DNA from: a bacterium
Lineage (GTDB): Bacteria; Bacillota; Bacilli; Lactobacillales; Streptococcaceae
Length of the DNA stretch: 64,000 nucleotides
Direction: 5' to 3'
Assembly: GCA_905221325.1 (NCBI GenBank)
Contig: CAJNCS010000008.1
Span: forward strand, 62,001-126,000
Shown here: in pieces, positions 1 to 8,849 of the stretch
How the letters are laid out: each line of letters starts with the position of its first letter
Numbering within the stretch: position 1 is the first letter of the stretch
The notes under the pieces: generated by a model
The model's database searches: none
Seen by the model: the letters and a program-made list of their open reading frames with translations, nothing else
What the model was told of the DNA's origin: nothing
Translations under genes and position numbers: made by a program

Positions 1-2330
1 GAACCAGCACGAACTTCAAATTCAGCCAGGCTCAACATCTGATTTAGCTTGTCCTGCGTATTTGTTTCAAGACTCTTCACCGACTGTCTAATATTCTCAG
101 CAGTCACATTTAGTGAGCTGATATCCGCTTTGGTTCTGAGACCTTCAGTTAGACGATTCACCCCAGCATCTAGCGCATCTGCACGCTGTCTGAAGTTGGA
201 TTCAACTGTCGAAATCTGACCTTCTATATCTTCAGGAGCAGGACTCCAATCAGTCGGGATAGTGCCATATTCAACTTTGATTTTAGTTTTTATAACGCTT
301 CCGATTTCAAAATCAGAACCTCCACAGCCAAAGCGAATCGTGATAAAGTTAGCACCTTCCAACTCTTTAGGAAAAATTACAAAAGAGCTACTTTTGTATG
401 ACTTATAAGATTTCACAGTATTCCCATTTTCATCAAAATACGAAATGTAATTTTTGATAAAAATTGGATTTGAAACCGTCACATAAATTGCTTTCCCCAA
501 AATAACAGGAATCCTAACACCATTTCGATCACTTGCTGATTTTGGATGAATGGTGGCTTCTCCAAAATACGGATCTAATCCCGTTGCTTTAAATGATATT
601 TCGCCGGACGAAATATCAAATTTCAAATCTGTTAAATGGCTACTTCGAGAAATATCCTTATTTTTGCTTAAAACATAAAGATTCCGACCACCAACCTGCA
701 CACTCGCTATCTTACTAGCCAGTTCCTCAGCTGTCTGCACGAGCTCAGACTTACTAGCCTTACCATTGGCCAAATTGGTCAGCTCTGCCAGTCTACGCGT
801 CGTCGTCTCTTCATAGGTCGCTTGCGCTGACTTCACACCAGCCAGTTCTTTTTTGGTCTGAACAAGTGCTTCAACTTGTTTGGCAATCTCGGCTTCAGCC
901 TGAACTTGTTTCGGTCGAATATCATTCGCGATAGCCAGTTTCAGAGCGTCCAAATCGCCCGACAGAGTCGTCTGAGCGCTCGTAGCCTGTCTCTTAAACT
1001 CTTCAAGCTTGGTAATCGAATCCAAGCCAATGCGCTTGGCTTCCTGTGCAAGCAGGGTACTTGCGCCAGCGTTTCGCAATGCTTCTTCAGCCCTACGCTT
1101 GGCCTCTTGTAGAGGTCCATTGTCAAAGCTATTAAGTCGCTGGTCGATATTGTCAGAGAGCTCTCTCTTAACCTCTTCGGCTCTGGCTCTTGCAGCGTTG
1201 AGACCATCTGTGAATTGGTTGACCAGCTCCTCTTTTTGACGATCAAAAGCGAGATCCGCATTCTTGAGCTCTCTTTCTAACTGACGCTCAAAATCGTCAT
1301 GAAGTTGTTGCGCTTCACCCTTGACCGCATCACTGACCGCGTTTCCAATCGCATTCGCAAGACCTGACTTAAACTGGCCAAAGCCGATTGAAATCAGCTT
1401 ATTTGCCATCGGCGAATAGGTGTACTTGGTGATTTTCTTGCGCACATCCAGATTGTAGGCCTCGTGAAACAGACTCACAATATCATACATCTGGACAGGC
1501 ACGTCACTCTGCCCAACAACTTCAAGCTCAAGGCTATCTTCCATCATGTCGCAGAGCGATGTCTTGAAATACTGCTCGCCATATTTTCGCAGGCTGGCTT
1601 CATCTTTCACATCTTCGTCATTAACCTCAATCACATCTTCGTAGATTTGACTGTACTTGTTAACGAGCGAACTATCAACCACAACAGAAAACTTGCGATC
1701 AGGAGCCTTTTCTCCCTCACCTTTGACGGTAGTCTTAAAGGTGATTCGAGTTTTCAAAGATTTGGTAGAGGTCTTGTGCTGATAGCTAGACAGGTTTTTC
1801 TTGTACATAAAAAGCGATTCATTTTCTGAACCGCCATTTTTTAAAAGTCGAACCTGATAACCATGACGCACAAGGTCGCCACCCCATTGGCCAAGGATGG
1901 AATGCTTGTCTTTCGCGAATGCTTCCATGGCATTCTTGGCATCGATGTTGAAGGTGTGACGCTCGTTGATGTCTGAGAAAAACGAAAATGGATGACTACG
2001 AGTAATGCTTCCAGCGAAGCGACTCAAGGCAGTCGAACCAATCTGTCTGTCCAAAGAGATTGGATTAACAACATAGTTATTCAAGAGGGTGAAAACTTGG
2101 TTTGCATAGACTTGAATATAGCCGTGCTTCTTCTCAACCTCAAAGATGACGAAATCCTGCTCACCATGTAGGTCATCAGCCGTTAGAAACGTCTCCTCCT
2201 TCAACTTCTCCCACAAAGGATCAGAGGTCGGAAATCGGAAGGTCAATTGATAGGTATTGCTATCTATCTGAACGATTTCATCCGCATAAGCGGCATTCAG
2301 AGGTGTGTTGCCATTTGTTAAATAAATCAA
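1..2330 (-). CDS. Phage tail endopeptidase / tail fibre protein (partial, C-terminus outside window)
   Basis: An open frame of 776 codons runs off the left edge. It starts with TTG at 2330, overlapping the stop of the distal tail gene, with a GGAGG Shine-Dalgarno 8 nt upstream; no in-frame ATG is as well placed. Residues 1 to about 370 resemble the Prophage_tail endopeptidase domain (PF06605 type) of Gram-positive siphophages. About 370-560 is charged, Ala/Glu/Lys-rich coiled coil. After that comes a beta-rich module beginning VQVGGRNLY and ending VEYGTIPTDWSPAPEDI, typical of streptococcal tail/PblB-like proteins, then another coiled coil. Position after the tape measure and Dit genes fits the host-binding tail tip. 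Confidence 0.85.
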   Translation of the reverse strand, partial: MIYLTNGNTPLNAAYADEIVQIDSNTYQLTFRFPTSDPLWEKLKEETFLTADDLHGEQDFVIFEVEKKHGYIQVYANQVFTLLNNYVVNPISLDRQIGSTALSRFAGSITRSHPFSFFSDINERHTFNIDAKNAMEAFAKDKHSILGQWGGDLVRHGYQVRLLKNGGSENESLFMYKKNLSSYQHKTSTKSLKTRITFKTTVKGEGEKAPDRKFSVVVDSSLVNKYSQIYEDVIEVNDEDVKDEASLRKYGEQYFKTSLCDMMEDSLELEVVGQSDVPVQMYDIVSLFHEAYNLDVRKKITKYTYSPMANKLISIGFGQFKSGLANAIGNAVSDAVKGEAQQLHDDFERQLERELKNADLAFDRQKEELVNQFTDGLNAARARAEEVKRELSDNIDQRLNSFDNGPLQEAKRRAEEALRNAGASTLLAQEAKRIGLDSITKLEEFKRQATSAQTTLSGDLDALKLAIANDIRPKQVQAEAEIAKQVEALVQTKKELAGVKSAQATYEETTTRRLAELTNLANGKASKSELVQTAEELASKIASVQVGGRNLYVLSKNKDISRSSHLTDLKFDISSGEISFKATGLDPYFGEATIHPKSASDRNGVRIPVILGKAIYVTVSNPIFIKNYISYFDENGNTVKSYKSYKSSSFVIFPKELEGANFITIRFGCGGSDFEIGSVIKTKIKVEYGTIPTDWSPAPEDIEGQISTVESNFRQRADALDAGVNRLTEGLRTKADISSLNVTAENIRQSVKSLETNTQDKLNQMLSLAEFEVRAG

Positions 2331-3022
2331 ATCTTATACCTCCAATTCGGTCGAATAGTAATCTTACGGACAGTTCCAGTAAATGAAATACCAACCTTAC
2401 CAGTCGGGATTTCTAAGAATCCCCCACGCTTACGAAGCGTATTCTGCACCGCACCAGTAGCATTGTAGATGTTCTGCTTGCCTTGCCTGCAATCGATCGT
2501 AGCCTTGGTCTTAATCGTAAGGTACATAGTTTTCCGACCAATCGTGAGGGAGATATCACCATCTCCCTCAATTTCGATGATTGGTTCCGAATAAATCGTC
2601 CCAGGATTGTTGACTGTGCCAGTGGTCGTAAGAACGACAGGTGCTACATCTTTTTGATAGCGGAAAGGTTGCATGTCAAGTTTAATCTCTAACTTCCAAG
2701 CATGATTTCCAAAAGGTTCAAAACTAGCAGTCACAAAGTTAGCATAAAACAATGAGCCAAGCTGATAGCTAAACTCCAAAACATTATCGTTCGATTGAAA
2801 TTTATCAAGAATATTTGAAATCTCAACCATTTTTTTAACGTGAAGAATGAAGGTCCTTTCGTAACTATCGAAAGAACCATCTAATACACGGTAACTACCA
2901 TTGACTCCGTGAAGGTTGGCTACCTCCCCTCTCGGTTTAGCAGCCTCAACTTTCCCAAAGTCAATGACAACACAACCAGGAAGGGTCGAGGTGTTAAAAC
3001 CATTGATGATCATATAATCCAT
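2327..3022 (-). CDS. Distal tail protein (Dit-like)
   Basis: 231 aa. It lies between the tape measure and the tail endopeptidase, where the Dit hub protein is encoded in siphophages of Gram-positive hosts. Features are N-terminal MIINGFNTSTLPG, a conserved Y/F-rich beta core, and a C-terminal galectin-like half with few charged residues. The ATG overlaps the tape-measure stop by one base (TAATG) and has a GGGAGGG ribosome site. It would form the hexameric ring joining the tail tube to the baseplate. Confidence 0.82.
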   Translation of the reverse strand: MDYMIINGFNTSTLPGCVVIDFGKVEAAKPRGEVANLHGVNGSYRVLDGSFDSYERTFILHVKKMVEISNILDKFQSNDNVLEFSYQLGSLFYANFVTASFEPFGNHAWKLEIKLDMQPFRYQKDVAPVVLTTTGTVNNPGTIYSEPIIEIEGDGDISLTIGRKTMYLTIKTKATIDCRQGKQNIYNATGAVQNTLRKRGGFLEIPTGKVGISFTGTVRKITIRPNWRYKI

Positions 3023-6000
3023 TAAATTCCCTCCCTTGCATATATTGCACCGTGTTGTTCATACGTTTTCATCGAAATAATGTCATTGTCTAGGTAGATA
3101 TCTGACGATTTTTCAAGGATAGCAGTAAGGATTTTCTCCATACTTGCTCTCAGAATCGCTATCTCAGACACGGTTTTATTTTCATGCGCTTCAAATTGAG
3201 ACGACGGCATAACCAACTGAGCCTCAAGACTTTTAGTCACGGACGCAGAGGAATTCAGATCCAGATTATCTCCTGAAAACACATCCGAAATCTCACCAGC
3301 CATACCTCCGACCGTTTTCTTGACGTCTTTAAATCCATCTTTTAATCCATTGTCTAAACTTCCCATAATTGCATTACCTGCTGGAATCAAAAGCTTCCGG
3401 TCATATTCGATAGGACCTTTGTTATCACGAATCCAGCTAGCGATACCTCCGATAAAATCAGTAACAGAAGACCACATAGACTGCAAACCATTCAAGAAAC
3501 CTTGTAAGATTGCTTGACCGGCTGCAAATAGGTCAATATTCCACAATTGATTGAAGAATCCAGTTACATTACTTATCAGGTTAGATACCGCATTAGACAT
3601 GCTGTTCCAAGCATTTTGCGCCCCGGATACAAGACTATTGATAATGTTTAGAACATCAGAAGCTAGAGAACTCCAAGCATTACTTGCCGCCGACTTGATA
3701 CCTTCCCACAGGCTAGAGAGAAAGTTCATGAAGCCGTCCCAGATATTTTGAGCTCCCTGCACCAGACCTGTTATCAGACTTGTTACAGTAGACTTTATCC
3801 ATTCCCAAGCCGCTGAAGCAGCAGACTTGATAAATTCCCAGTTAGCTGAGAGACCAATTGAAAAGTTTTCAAAAGCAACTTTACCAAATCCGACAATAGC
3901 ATCTACAATACCAAAAAAGAAGGTTTTGATACCTTCCCAGACTAGAGAAATGCCATTTTTAATGCCTTCCCAAATTAGAGAAAGATCAGCTCCCAGCTGA
4001 TTAAAGTTCCCTGTTACAAGGTCGATGATGATCAGAATAGCACCCAAGAAAATCGATTTGATAAATTCCCAAGCACCTTGAAAAATCATCTTAATCCCTT
4101 CCCAAATTTGAGTAAGACCGTCTGAAATGTTATTCCAAACATTCATAAACCCATCAATGAACGTTTGAACAACCGTCATGACAGCTGTAGTAATCGCTGT
4201 CCATGCTACAGATGCGGCCTCTTGAATGCTTACCCATAAATCAGAAAAGAATGTTACAACAGCATTCCACATCGCCTTCAAAGACTCAATATAAGCATTC
4301 CAAGCCGTTACGACTCCATCCCACAAAGTGCTAGCACCTTCAGAGATACCAGACCAAAGACCAACAAAGAAATCAGCAATCCCCTGCCACGCCTCCTTAA
4401 TCCAATCCACAAAAGTTGCCCAAATTTGCTGACCAGTTTCTGTTTGTGTGAAGAACCATACAAGACCAGCAGTCAATGCTGCGACTGCCGCTACAATTAA
4501 CCCAATTGGATTGGCAGACAACACAGCATTAAAAATACCGAACGCTCCACTTGCCCCCATTGTCGCAGCCGCATTCGCCGCTTCTGCGGTAGTGAGTGCA
4601 CCGGTTCTTACGAACTGAGCCAACATAAGACCATTCGTAATAGCCAGAGTTGCATTCCTGATTGTTTCAATTCCTTTTGTTAGCGTTAAAACAGCTTTAT
4701 AGCCCGCCCATGCACTCGTAATGCTAACAACAGCCAATTTTAAAGCATCTAACGCAAGAGGCGAATCTTTTAACCAAGATGTAAATTTGCTAAGACTTTC
4801 AGAGGCTTCTCTGATAAAGCCTGAGATCACTTCAAATGCAAAACCGAGCAAGGTCACTCCCTGCTCGCCATCTTTGATCCCTAAAAGGTCTCCGACGAAA
4901 TCAACAACAATACTTGCAACATTACCGATAGCTGATCCGATATTTTCAAAGGTTACTCGGATATTATCCGCAATATTGACGATTTGAGTTGCAGCATCCT
5001 CGCTAAAACCAATTGTATTCAGAATATCGATGTTATCTTGCTTGCTTAATGATCCAAAGATCATGTCAAAAAAGGTATCAAAGATTCCAGTCACACGAGA
5101 CAGCTGATCAAAAACTGCACTTCCAAAAGCATCCCCAAAAAGCTGAGATGCAATCTGACTAATCCCTTCAGTCAAAACCAAGCCAAGGCCAGAAAAAATA
5201 TTTCCAACCATTGGCAAAAAATTATCAAAGAGAAAGGTCGATGTTGTTTTAAGCAAAGCATGCAGAGAAGGCAGGATATTCTCCCCCAATGCTAGCTTAC
5301 CAAGGACATTCTGAGCAGCTGCTTTCATGGATTCAAAGGAACCACTAAAAGTAGATGCCGCTTCTTTTGCAGTCGTTCCAGTAATATCCAGATTTTCTTG
5401 GATAGCATGGATAGCGTTATAAACATCTGAAAGGTTGTTAATGTCGTACTTAACACCCGTCAACTTCTGAGCGTCATTCAAAAGACGCTCCATTTCTTGC
5501 TTTGTACCACCATAACCAAGCTTCAGGTTGTCCAGCATCGTATAGTTCTGCTTCGCAAACCCTTGATAAGCCATCTGAATGCTCTCCATCGATGTTCCCA
5601 TCTTATTAGCATTATCTGACATATCAATCATAGCCATGTTGGCTGTTTCAGCAGCTTTGTTTGTGTCACCGCCCAAAGACTGCAAGAGACTCGCTGAGAA
5701 GCCTGTCACGTTCTCCATGTAGGCATTAGCTGACAAGCCTGTTGTCTTGTAGGCTTCATTAGCATATCCCTTCACCTTGTCAGCAGAACCTTTGAAAAGA
5801 GTTTCAATACCTCCGAGCGATTGCTGAAGCGCTGCACCTTCACTGATAGCGGCTGAAAAGGCTTTTCCAATTCCTGCTGCTGCAATAACTTTCGTCATAA
5901 CGCTAACAATACTAGAACCCAATGACTGCCCAGCGCTTTGCCCTGCTGCACTCGCTTCAGGATCGAGGATTGATTGGATTTTACCAGTAATACCTCTTGC

Positions 6001-6045
6001 TGATGGTATCAATTGTACATAAGCTTGTGCTATTTCTGTCGCCAC
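3022..6045 (-). CDS. Phage tail tape measure protein (TP901 type)
   Basis: 1007 aa, by far the longest phage gene here, directly after the tail chaperone genes. The N-terminal 250 residues match the TP901 tape-measure core (ATEIAQAYVQLIPSARGI, then an alanine/glycine-rich helix). The middle holds hydrophobic stretches near residues 435-540, and residues of about 540-870 form a repeated Trp-rich pattern (W-x-G-I-x-x-F/A) typical of these helical rulers. It sets tail length and is threaded through the tube. The start is GTG at 6045, overlapping the upstream stop by one base (TAGTG), with a GGAGGTGAGG site. Confidence 0.95.
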   Translation of the reverse strand: MATEIAQAYVQLIPSARGITGKIQSILDPEASAAGQSAGQSLGSSIVSVMTKVIAAAGIGKAFSAAISEGAALQQSLGGIETLFKGSADKVKGYANEAYKTTGLSANAYMENVTGFSASLLQSLGGDTNKAAETANMAMIDMSDNANKMGTSMESIQMAYQGFAKQNYTMLDNLKLGYGGTKQEMERLLNDAQKLTGVKYDINNLSDVYNAIHAIQENLDITGTTAKEAASTFSGSFESMKAAAQNVLGKLALGENILPSLHALLKTTSTFLFDNFLPMVGNIFSGLGLVLTEGISQIASQLFGDAFGSAVFDQLSRVTGIFDTFFDMIFGSLSKQDNIDILNTIGFSEDAATQIVNIADNIRVTFENIGSAIGNVASIVVDFVGDLLGIKDGEQGVTLLGFAFEVISGFIREASESLSKFTSWLKDSPLALDALKLAVVSITSAWAGYKAVLTLTKGIETIRNATLAITNGLMLAQFVRTGALTTAEAANAAATMGASGAFGIFNAVLSANPIGLIVAAVAALTAGLVWFFTQTETGQQIWATFVDWIKEAWQGIADFFVGLWSGISEGASTLWDGVVTAWNAYIESLKAMWNAVVTFFSDLWVSIQEAASVAWTAITTAVMTVVQTFIDGFMNVWNNISDGLTQIWEGIKMIFQGAWEFIKSIFLGAILIIIDLVTGNFNQLGADLSLIWEGIKNGISLVWEGIKTFFFGIVDAIVGFGKVAFENFSIGLSANWEFIKSAASAAWEWIKSTVTSLITGLVQGAQNIWDGFMNFLSSLWEGIKSAASNAWSSLASDVLNIINSLVSGAQNAWNSMSNAVSNLISNVTGFFNQLWNIDLFAAGQAILQGFLNGLQSMWSSVTDFIGGIASWIRDNKGPIEYDRKLLIPAGNAIMGSLDNGLKDGFKDVKKTVGGMAGEISDVFSGDNLDLNSSASVTKSLEAQLVMPSSQFEAHENKTVSEIAILRASMEKILTAILEKSSDIYLDNDIISMKTYEQHGAIYAREGI

Positions 6046-6425
6046 TAATCCTCACCTCCAATCTTTTCTAGAATTTGCTGACGATATTCTTCAAAGTCCT
6101 CACCAGAATCAAAGATCATCTCCTTACTTTCTTTAGCTTTAGTTTTACCTGTCAGCTCCTCTGCAACCATTAATGGTTTGTTGATTCCTTTCTGTCCATC
6201 TGTTGTTTTAAACCAAACAAGAGCAGAAAGCCTATCAAGCACACCCGCAAGTAAAAAAGTTTCAAAAGGAACTTTGCTACCAGTCATTGCTAGTTTGATC
6301 CGTGAATTATCTCTCAGACCAAAAGCAAAAACAGCTACCTGGTCAGCAGGTAACTGTCTGTAATCAAAAATCCCATAAGTTTCAGCTAAATCACAGATAA
6401 GAGCGTCTTCATCTGTTTGAATCAT
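6045..6425 (-). CDS. Tail assembly chaperone, T part (DUF5361/Gp15-like), probably made as a -1 frameshift fusion
   Basis: 126 codons from the ATG at 6425, resembling DUF5361 proteins (IQTDEDALICDLAETYGI, LRDNSRIKLAMTG). No Shine-Dalgarno is present before this ATG. The frame is open upstream without a stop to the slippery A AAA AAA at 6443-6449 at the end of the preceding gene, reading K-K-I-A-L-L-A-R-M-I-Q. The likely product is therefore a G-T fusion of the lambda gpG/gpGT kind, which recruits tail tube protein to the tape measure. The 14-nt gap between the two frames is decoded in the -1 frame. Confidence 0.85.
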   Translation of the reverse strand: MIQTDEDALICDLAETYGIFDYRQLPADQVAVFAFGLRDNSRIKLAMTGSKVPFETFLLAGVLDRLSALVWFKTTDGQKGINKPLMVAEELTGKTKAKESKEMIFDSGEDFEEYRQQILEKIGGED

Positions 6426-6439
6426 TCTAGCAAGGAGCG

Positions 6440-6751
6440 CTATTTTTTTAACTGATTCTGACTTGAAAAGATCTCACTAATTTCTGCCCCCATTTTATCC
6501 AAAGGAACAATGCCATCCGCAGTCCGCACATGATTTTTCAATTCTTCCGATTTGTTGCCAAGCATGAGTTTGACAACTTTTGGTAAAACTGTCGGATTTG
6601 TATCTACTTCAGCGATGGCTTCGAGCAACTCATAGTTTTCTAAGCGCTCTTTTGTGATTTCAAAAGGAAATCCGGTCGAAGTCACTCCACGGATTGTTTT
6701 GATCTGTGGCGCAGCTTCTTTATTTTTCTTTTTGCGATTTTGTTTTGACAT
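6440..6751 (-). CDS. Tail assembly chaperone, G part
   Basis: 103 aa between the major tail protein and the tape measure. The N-terminus is very basic (SKQNRKKKNKEA), followed by a small helical domain that ends in an A7 run just before the stop. Length and position fit the abundant short form of the siphophage tail chaperone. A minority of ribosomes should slip to make the extended product. It has a GGAGCTT ribosome site before ATG 6751. Confidence 0.75.
   Translation of the reverse strand: MSKQNRKKKNKEAAPQIKTIRGVTSTGFPFEITKERLENYELLEAIAEVDTNPTVLPKVVKLMLGNKSEELKNHVRTADGIVPLDKMGAEISEIFSSQNQLKK
6443..6449 (-). other. Programmed -1 ribosomal frameshift site
   Basis: On the minus strand the end of the upstream chaperone gene reads CAG TTA AAA AAA TAG. 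The heptamer A AAA AAA fits the X XXY YYZ rule in the zero frame. A one-base slip back gives ATA GCG CTC CTT GCT AGA ATG, in frame with the downstream chaperone gene. Position and gene pair match the conserved frameshift of tailed phage chaperones. No strong downstream stem was recognised. Confidence 0.8.
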
Positions 6752-6753
6752 AG

Positions 6754-7305
6754 TTAAGCTCCTTTGATGTATTCATAGTGTGTGTCGTCAGCAGCGTTAG
6801 GGAAGGCAGTTACTGTCGTACCATATCCAAGAACACTTCCATCGTTATAAGTGATTTCATCAATGGAAGTTACCTTTCCTGAAGGAATAACAATGCGTTT
6901 AAGTACACCACCTTTTAGGACTGTTTCGATAACCAGACAGTGATGTGGCAATTCTTTTGAATTTGCCTTAATGGTAATTCCTGACGACAAATCCCCAGAT
7001 ACATTATCTGGTCCATACACTTCCTTCAAAACATGTAGATTCAATGCTTCAATAAGCATATATTTGAATGTGTCTGTTTTTTCCTTTTGAACTGAGCTTA
7101 CAACGACACCGCCCCAAGCTTTGATATTTTCTGACTCTGGCGAGTTACTGTTGGTCATACCGTCTTCTGAAATATAACCTAGTGCTTCAAACGCCTGATC
7201 TAACTTTGTTGTTGCGTCTGTCGGCAGTTGCGTTCCCAGAGGGGCAGAATAAACCGCACCTCCGATTTTAGGTTTTGCAGTCGTTACATTTGCTTCTTTT
7301 CCCAT
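6754..7305 (-). CDS. Major tail (tube) protein
   Basis: 183 aa, a usual size for a tube protein, placed just before the chaperone pair and after the connector genes. The sequence is rich in beta-forming residues, Gly and Thr (KIGGAVYSAPLGTQLP, GYGTTVTAFPNA), and resembles phi13-type major tail proteins of streptococcal and staphylococcal phages. It forms the hexameric rings of the tail tube. The ATG has an AAGGAG ribosome site. Confidence 0.85.
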   Translation of the reverse strand: MGKEANVTTAKPKIGGAVYSAPLGTQLPTDATTKLDQAFEALGYISEDGMTNSNSPESENIKAWGGVVVSSVQKEKTDTFKYMLIEALNLHVLKEVYGPDNVSGDLSSGITIKANSKELPHHCLVIETVLKGGVLKRIVIPSGKVTSIDEITYNDGSVLGYGTTVTAFPNAADDTHYEYIKGA

Positions 7306-7319
7306 TTAATTTCTCCTTT

Positions 7320-7655
7320 TTAAAAATAATTAATATCAAATACGGCTTGATATCGATATTGTTTCGTTTCAGTGTCCGTAAAATTGTAATCGCTGTTTAA
7401 GTGGACACCACAGATTGAATCTAATTCAATCAACCCTTTAACAGCACTTTTTACTTTCACATTGAGCTCGGCAGCCTTCTGCATAGTAGGACCATAGCTT
7501 TGAAAAGCAAAAGTCGCACTACCAGAATGATTCCACTCCTTTCCTCCTGTCTTTTGAATAATGACAAAACTATCAGGAGCTTCAGCTTCATGCTCAAAAA
7601 ATGACGGTACATCTAAATGACCGTCAAGATATTTCTTGATAATAATTTCAATCAT
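7320..7655 (-). CDS. Tail terminator / tail completion protein
   Basis: 111 aa in the fourth connector slot, directly before the tail tube gene. It begins MIEIIIKKYLDGHLDVPSFFE and carries a QSYGPTMQKAAELNVKVKSA helix, a pattern like DUF3168/minor capsid tail-completion proteins. These cap the tail end that docks on the head. Its ATG follows the upstream stop directly (TAGATG), so translation is probably coupled. The exact family is inferred mainly from position and length. Confidence 0.7.
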   Translation of the reverse strand: MIEIIIKKYLDGHLDVPSFFEHEAEAPDSFVIIQKTGGKEWNHSGSATFAFQSYGPTMQKAAELNVKVKSAVKGLIELDSICGVHLNSDYNFTDTETKQYRYQAVFDINYF

Positions 7656-7892
7656 CTAATGCACCGCCTTTAACAAAGTGTTATTTTTCAAATTATCCCT
7701 TTTCGCTTTTCGCGTTGCTGGATAAATCATAGCATTTGTCCTTGTCTTACCAACATAACTATCTTGTTCATAACCAGGACCACATCTTTTTTTAATGGCT
7801 GTCGCTTCTTTGTTCAGAATGTCCTGAATCTCTTTTGATTTCAAAAGAGCTCCTACACCCGCACCGATAAGCTTGACTTTGAAATTACTCAT
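7656..7892 (-). CDS. Head-tail joining protein (HK97 gp10-like, short)
   Basis: 78 aa from ATG 7892 (MSNFKVKLIGAG). The frame extends a little upstream only through a TTG without a ribosome site. The ATG overlaps the preceding stop (ATGAGTAA), so translation is probably coupled. The N-terminal helix, central GPGYEQDSYVGKTRT and basic C-terminus resemble HK97 gp10-like proteins, though it is shorter than usual. Third of four small connector genes. Confidence 0.65.
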   Translation of the reverse strand: MSNFKVKLIGAGVGALLKSKEIQDILNKEATAIKKRCGPGYEQDSYVGKTRTNAMIYPATRKAKRDNLKNNTLLKAVH

Positions 7893-8223
7893 ACATTTCA
7901 ACCATCACTTTCTTATTCCATTCCAGAGGCATCATGGCTTCAATGCCTTCTAAGGGAATGCCAATCGTGCGCCACTTGCGCCCAAAGAAACGAACTTCAC
8001 GGTTTTTCCACTCGTTCTGGTCACCTTTTGGGATTCCTAACGTATAAGCAGCCCTCTTTCCAGTCAAATTGAGCTGATTCGTGACATCTTCTGTTGAAGC
8101 TGGAACAACCAGAACATTATCTACTTGAATTTCAGTATTCTCATAGATAGGATGCCCGAAGTCATCCCGACCATTCTTGGTTTTCCCAATCAAAGTCACA
8201 GTAATTCCTTTAATCCGTCCCAT
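7885..8223 (-). CDS. Phage head closure protein
   Basis: 112 aa from ATG 8223 (MGRIKGITVTLI), with GGGGTGA 9 nt upstream. A longer frame uses TTG and has no better site. The sequence is beta-rich with an RFFGRKWRTIGIPLEGIE core like minor head-tail adaptor or stopper proteins, second in the connector gene series. It probably seals the portal after packaging. It overlaps the previous gene by 14 bases. Confidence 0.7.
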   Translation of the reverse strand: MGRIKGITVTLIGKTKNGRDDFGHPIYENTEIQVDNVLVVPASTEDVTNQLNLTGKRAAYTLGIPKGDQNEWKNREVRFFGRKWRTIGIPLEGIEAMMPLEWNKKVMVEMYE

Positions 8224-8605
8224 AGATATCAATCACCCCATATCTTTGCTTTTTAAGACCCAGACGTTTCAATTCTGAATCCTTAATTAAGAGACCACCT
8301 CCAGGGACTAGGTAAGAACCACTCACTGAGTATCCCAAGGCACTTTCAGCAAATTGAGTCATAGGCTCCTGATCAGTTGAGGTCATCAACGTGCGAGCCA
8401 CTACATCAACCGTGACAGACTTAACGACCATGGCAAAAGATGGATCAGTAGCAACCAACCCATCTAAATCTTTGCCAACTTTTTTAGCTTCAACGCGAAG
8501 AGAATGAGAAACAACTTCCAACAGCGCCTCGGCTCGTTTTTCCTCATCGAATTTCAACGCTCGCCACAATTTTTTCAAATCTTCTACTGTTGCAAAGTTT
8601 TCCAT
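8210..8605 (-). CDS. Head-tail connector, Gp6 / Gp19-Gp15-Gp42 family
   Basis: 131 aa from ATG 8605 (MENFATVEDLKKLW), with a GGAGG site 6 nt before; an upstream TTG extension lacks one. Helical N-terminus (EEKRAEALLEVVSHSLR), then VDVVARTLM and a Gly-rich C-terminus (LVPGGGLLIKDSELKRLG), typical of the PF09355-type adaptor that follows the capsid gene in streptococcal phages. It would dock under the portal ring. Confidence 0.75.
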   Translation of the reverse strand: MENFATVEDLKKLWRALKFDEEKRAEALLEVVSHSLRVEAKKVGKDLDGLVATDPSFAMVVKSVTVDVVARTLMTSTDQEPMTQFAESALGYSVSGSYLVPGGGLLIKDSELKRLGLKKQRYGVIDIYGTD

Positions 8606-8625
8606 TTCTACCTCCAACCAAGCGA

Positions 8626-8847
8626 CTACTGGGCTTCAGTGTCAGCTTGTTCGATCAGCGAAATTAATTCAGGTTTTGTGGCGCGGTTATCATAAGTAAT
8701 CCCTTTTTCATCAAGGATTTCTTTCAATGCTGCGTTAGTCAATGAGTCCAAGGGCTTGTATTCTTCAATTGGAACCCAGTCACCTCCAGAAATTTCTGTG
8801 TTAGTGTTGATTGTTGCTCCTGTCTTTTGGTTTACATACTCAGCCAT
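8626..8847 (-). CDS. Small HeH/LEM-type phage protein after capsid
   Basis: 73 aa. The second half (LTNAALKEILDEKGITYDNRATKPELISLIE) is a two-helix HeH or Rho-N-like motif often encoded just after the capsid gene. The first half is short and polar (NQKTGATINTNTEISGGDW). It has its own GGGAGG site 2 bases after the capsid stop. The role is unknown; it may bind nucleic acid or help capsid assembly. Confidence 0.7.
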   Translation of the reverse strand: MAEYVNQKTGATINTNTEISGGDWVPIEEYKPLDSLTNAALKEILDEKGITYDNRATKPELISLIEQADTEAQ

Positions 8848-8849
8848 GA

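Noticed and set aside
1464-1829. 121-codon plus-strand frame inside the tail gene
   Set aside because: Antisense to a continuous tail endopeptidase frame; no promoter or ribosome site.
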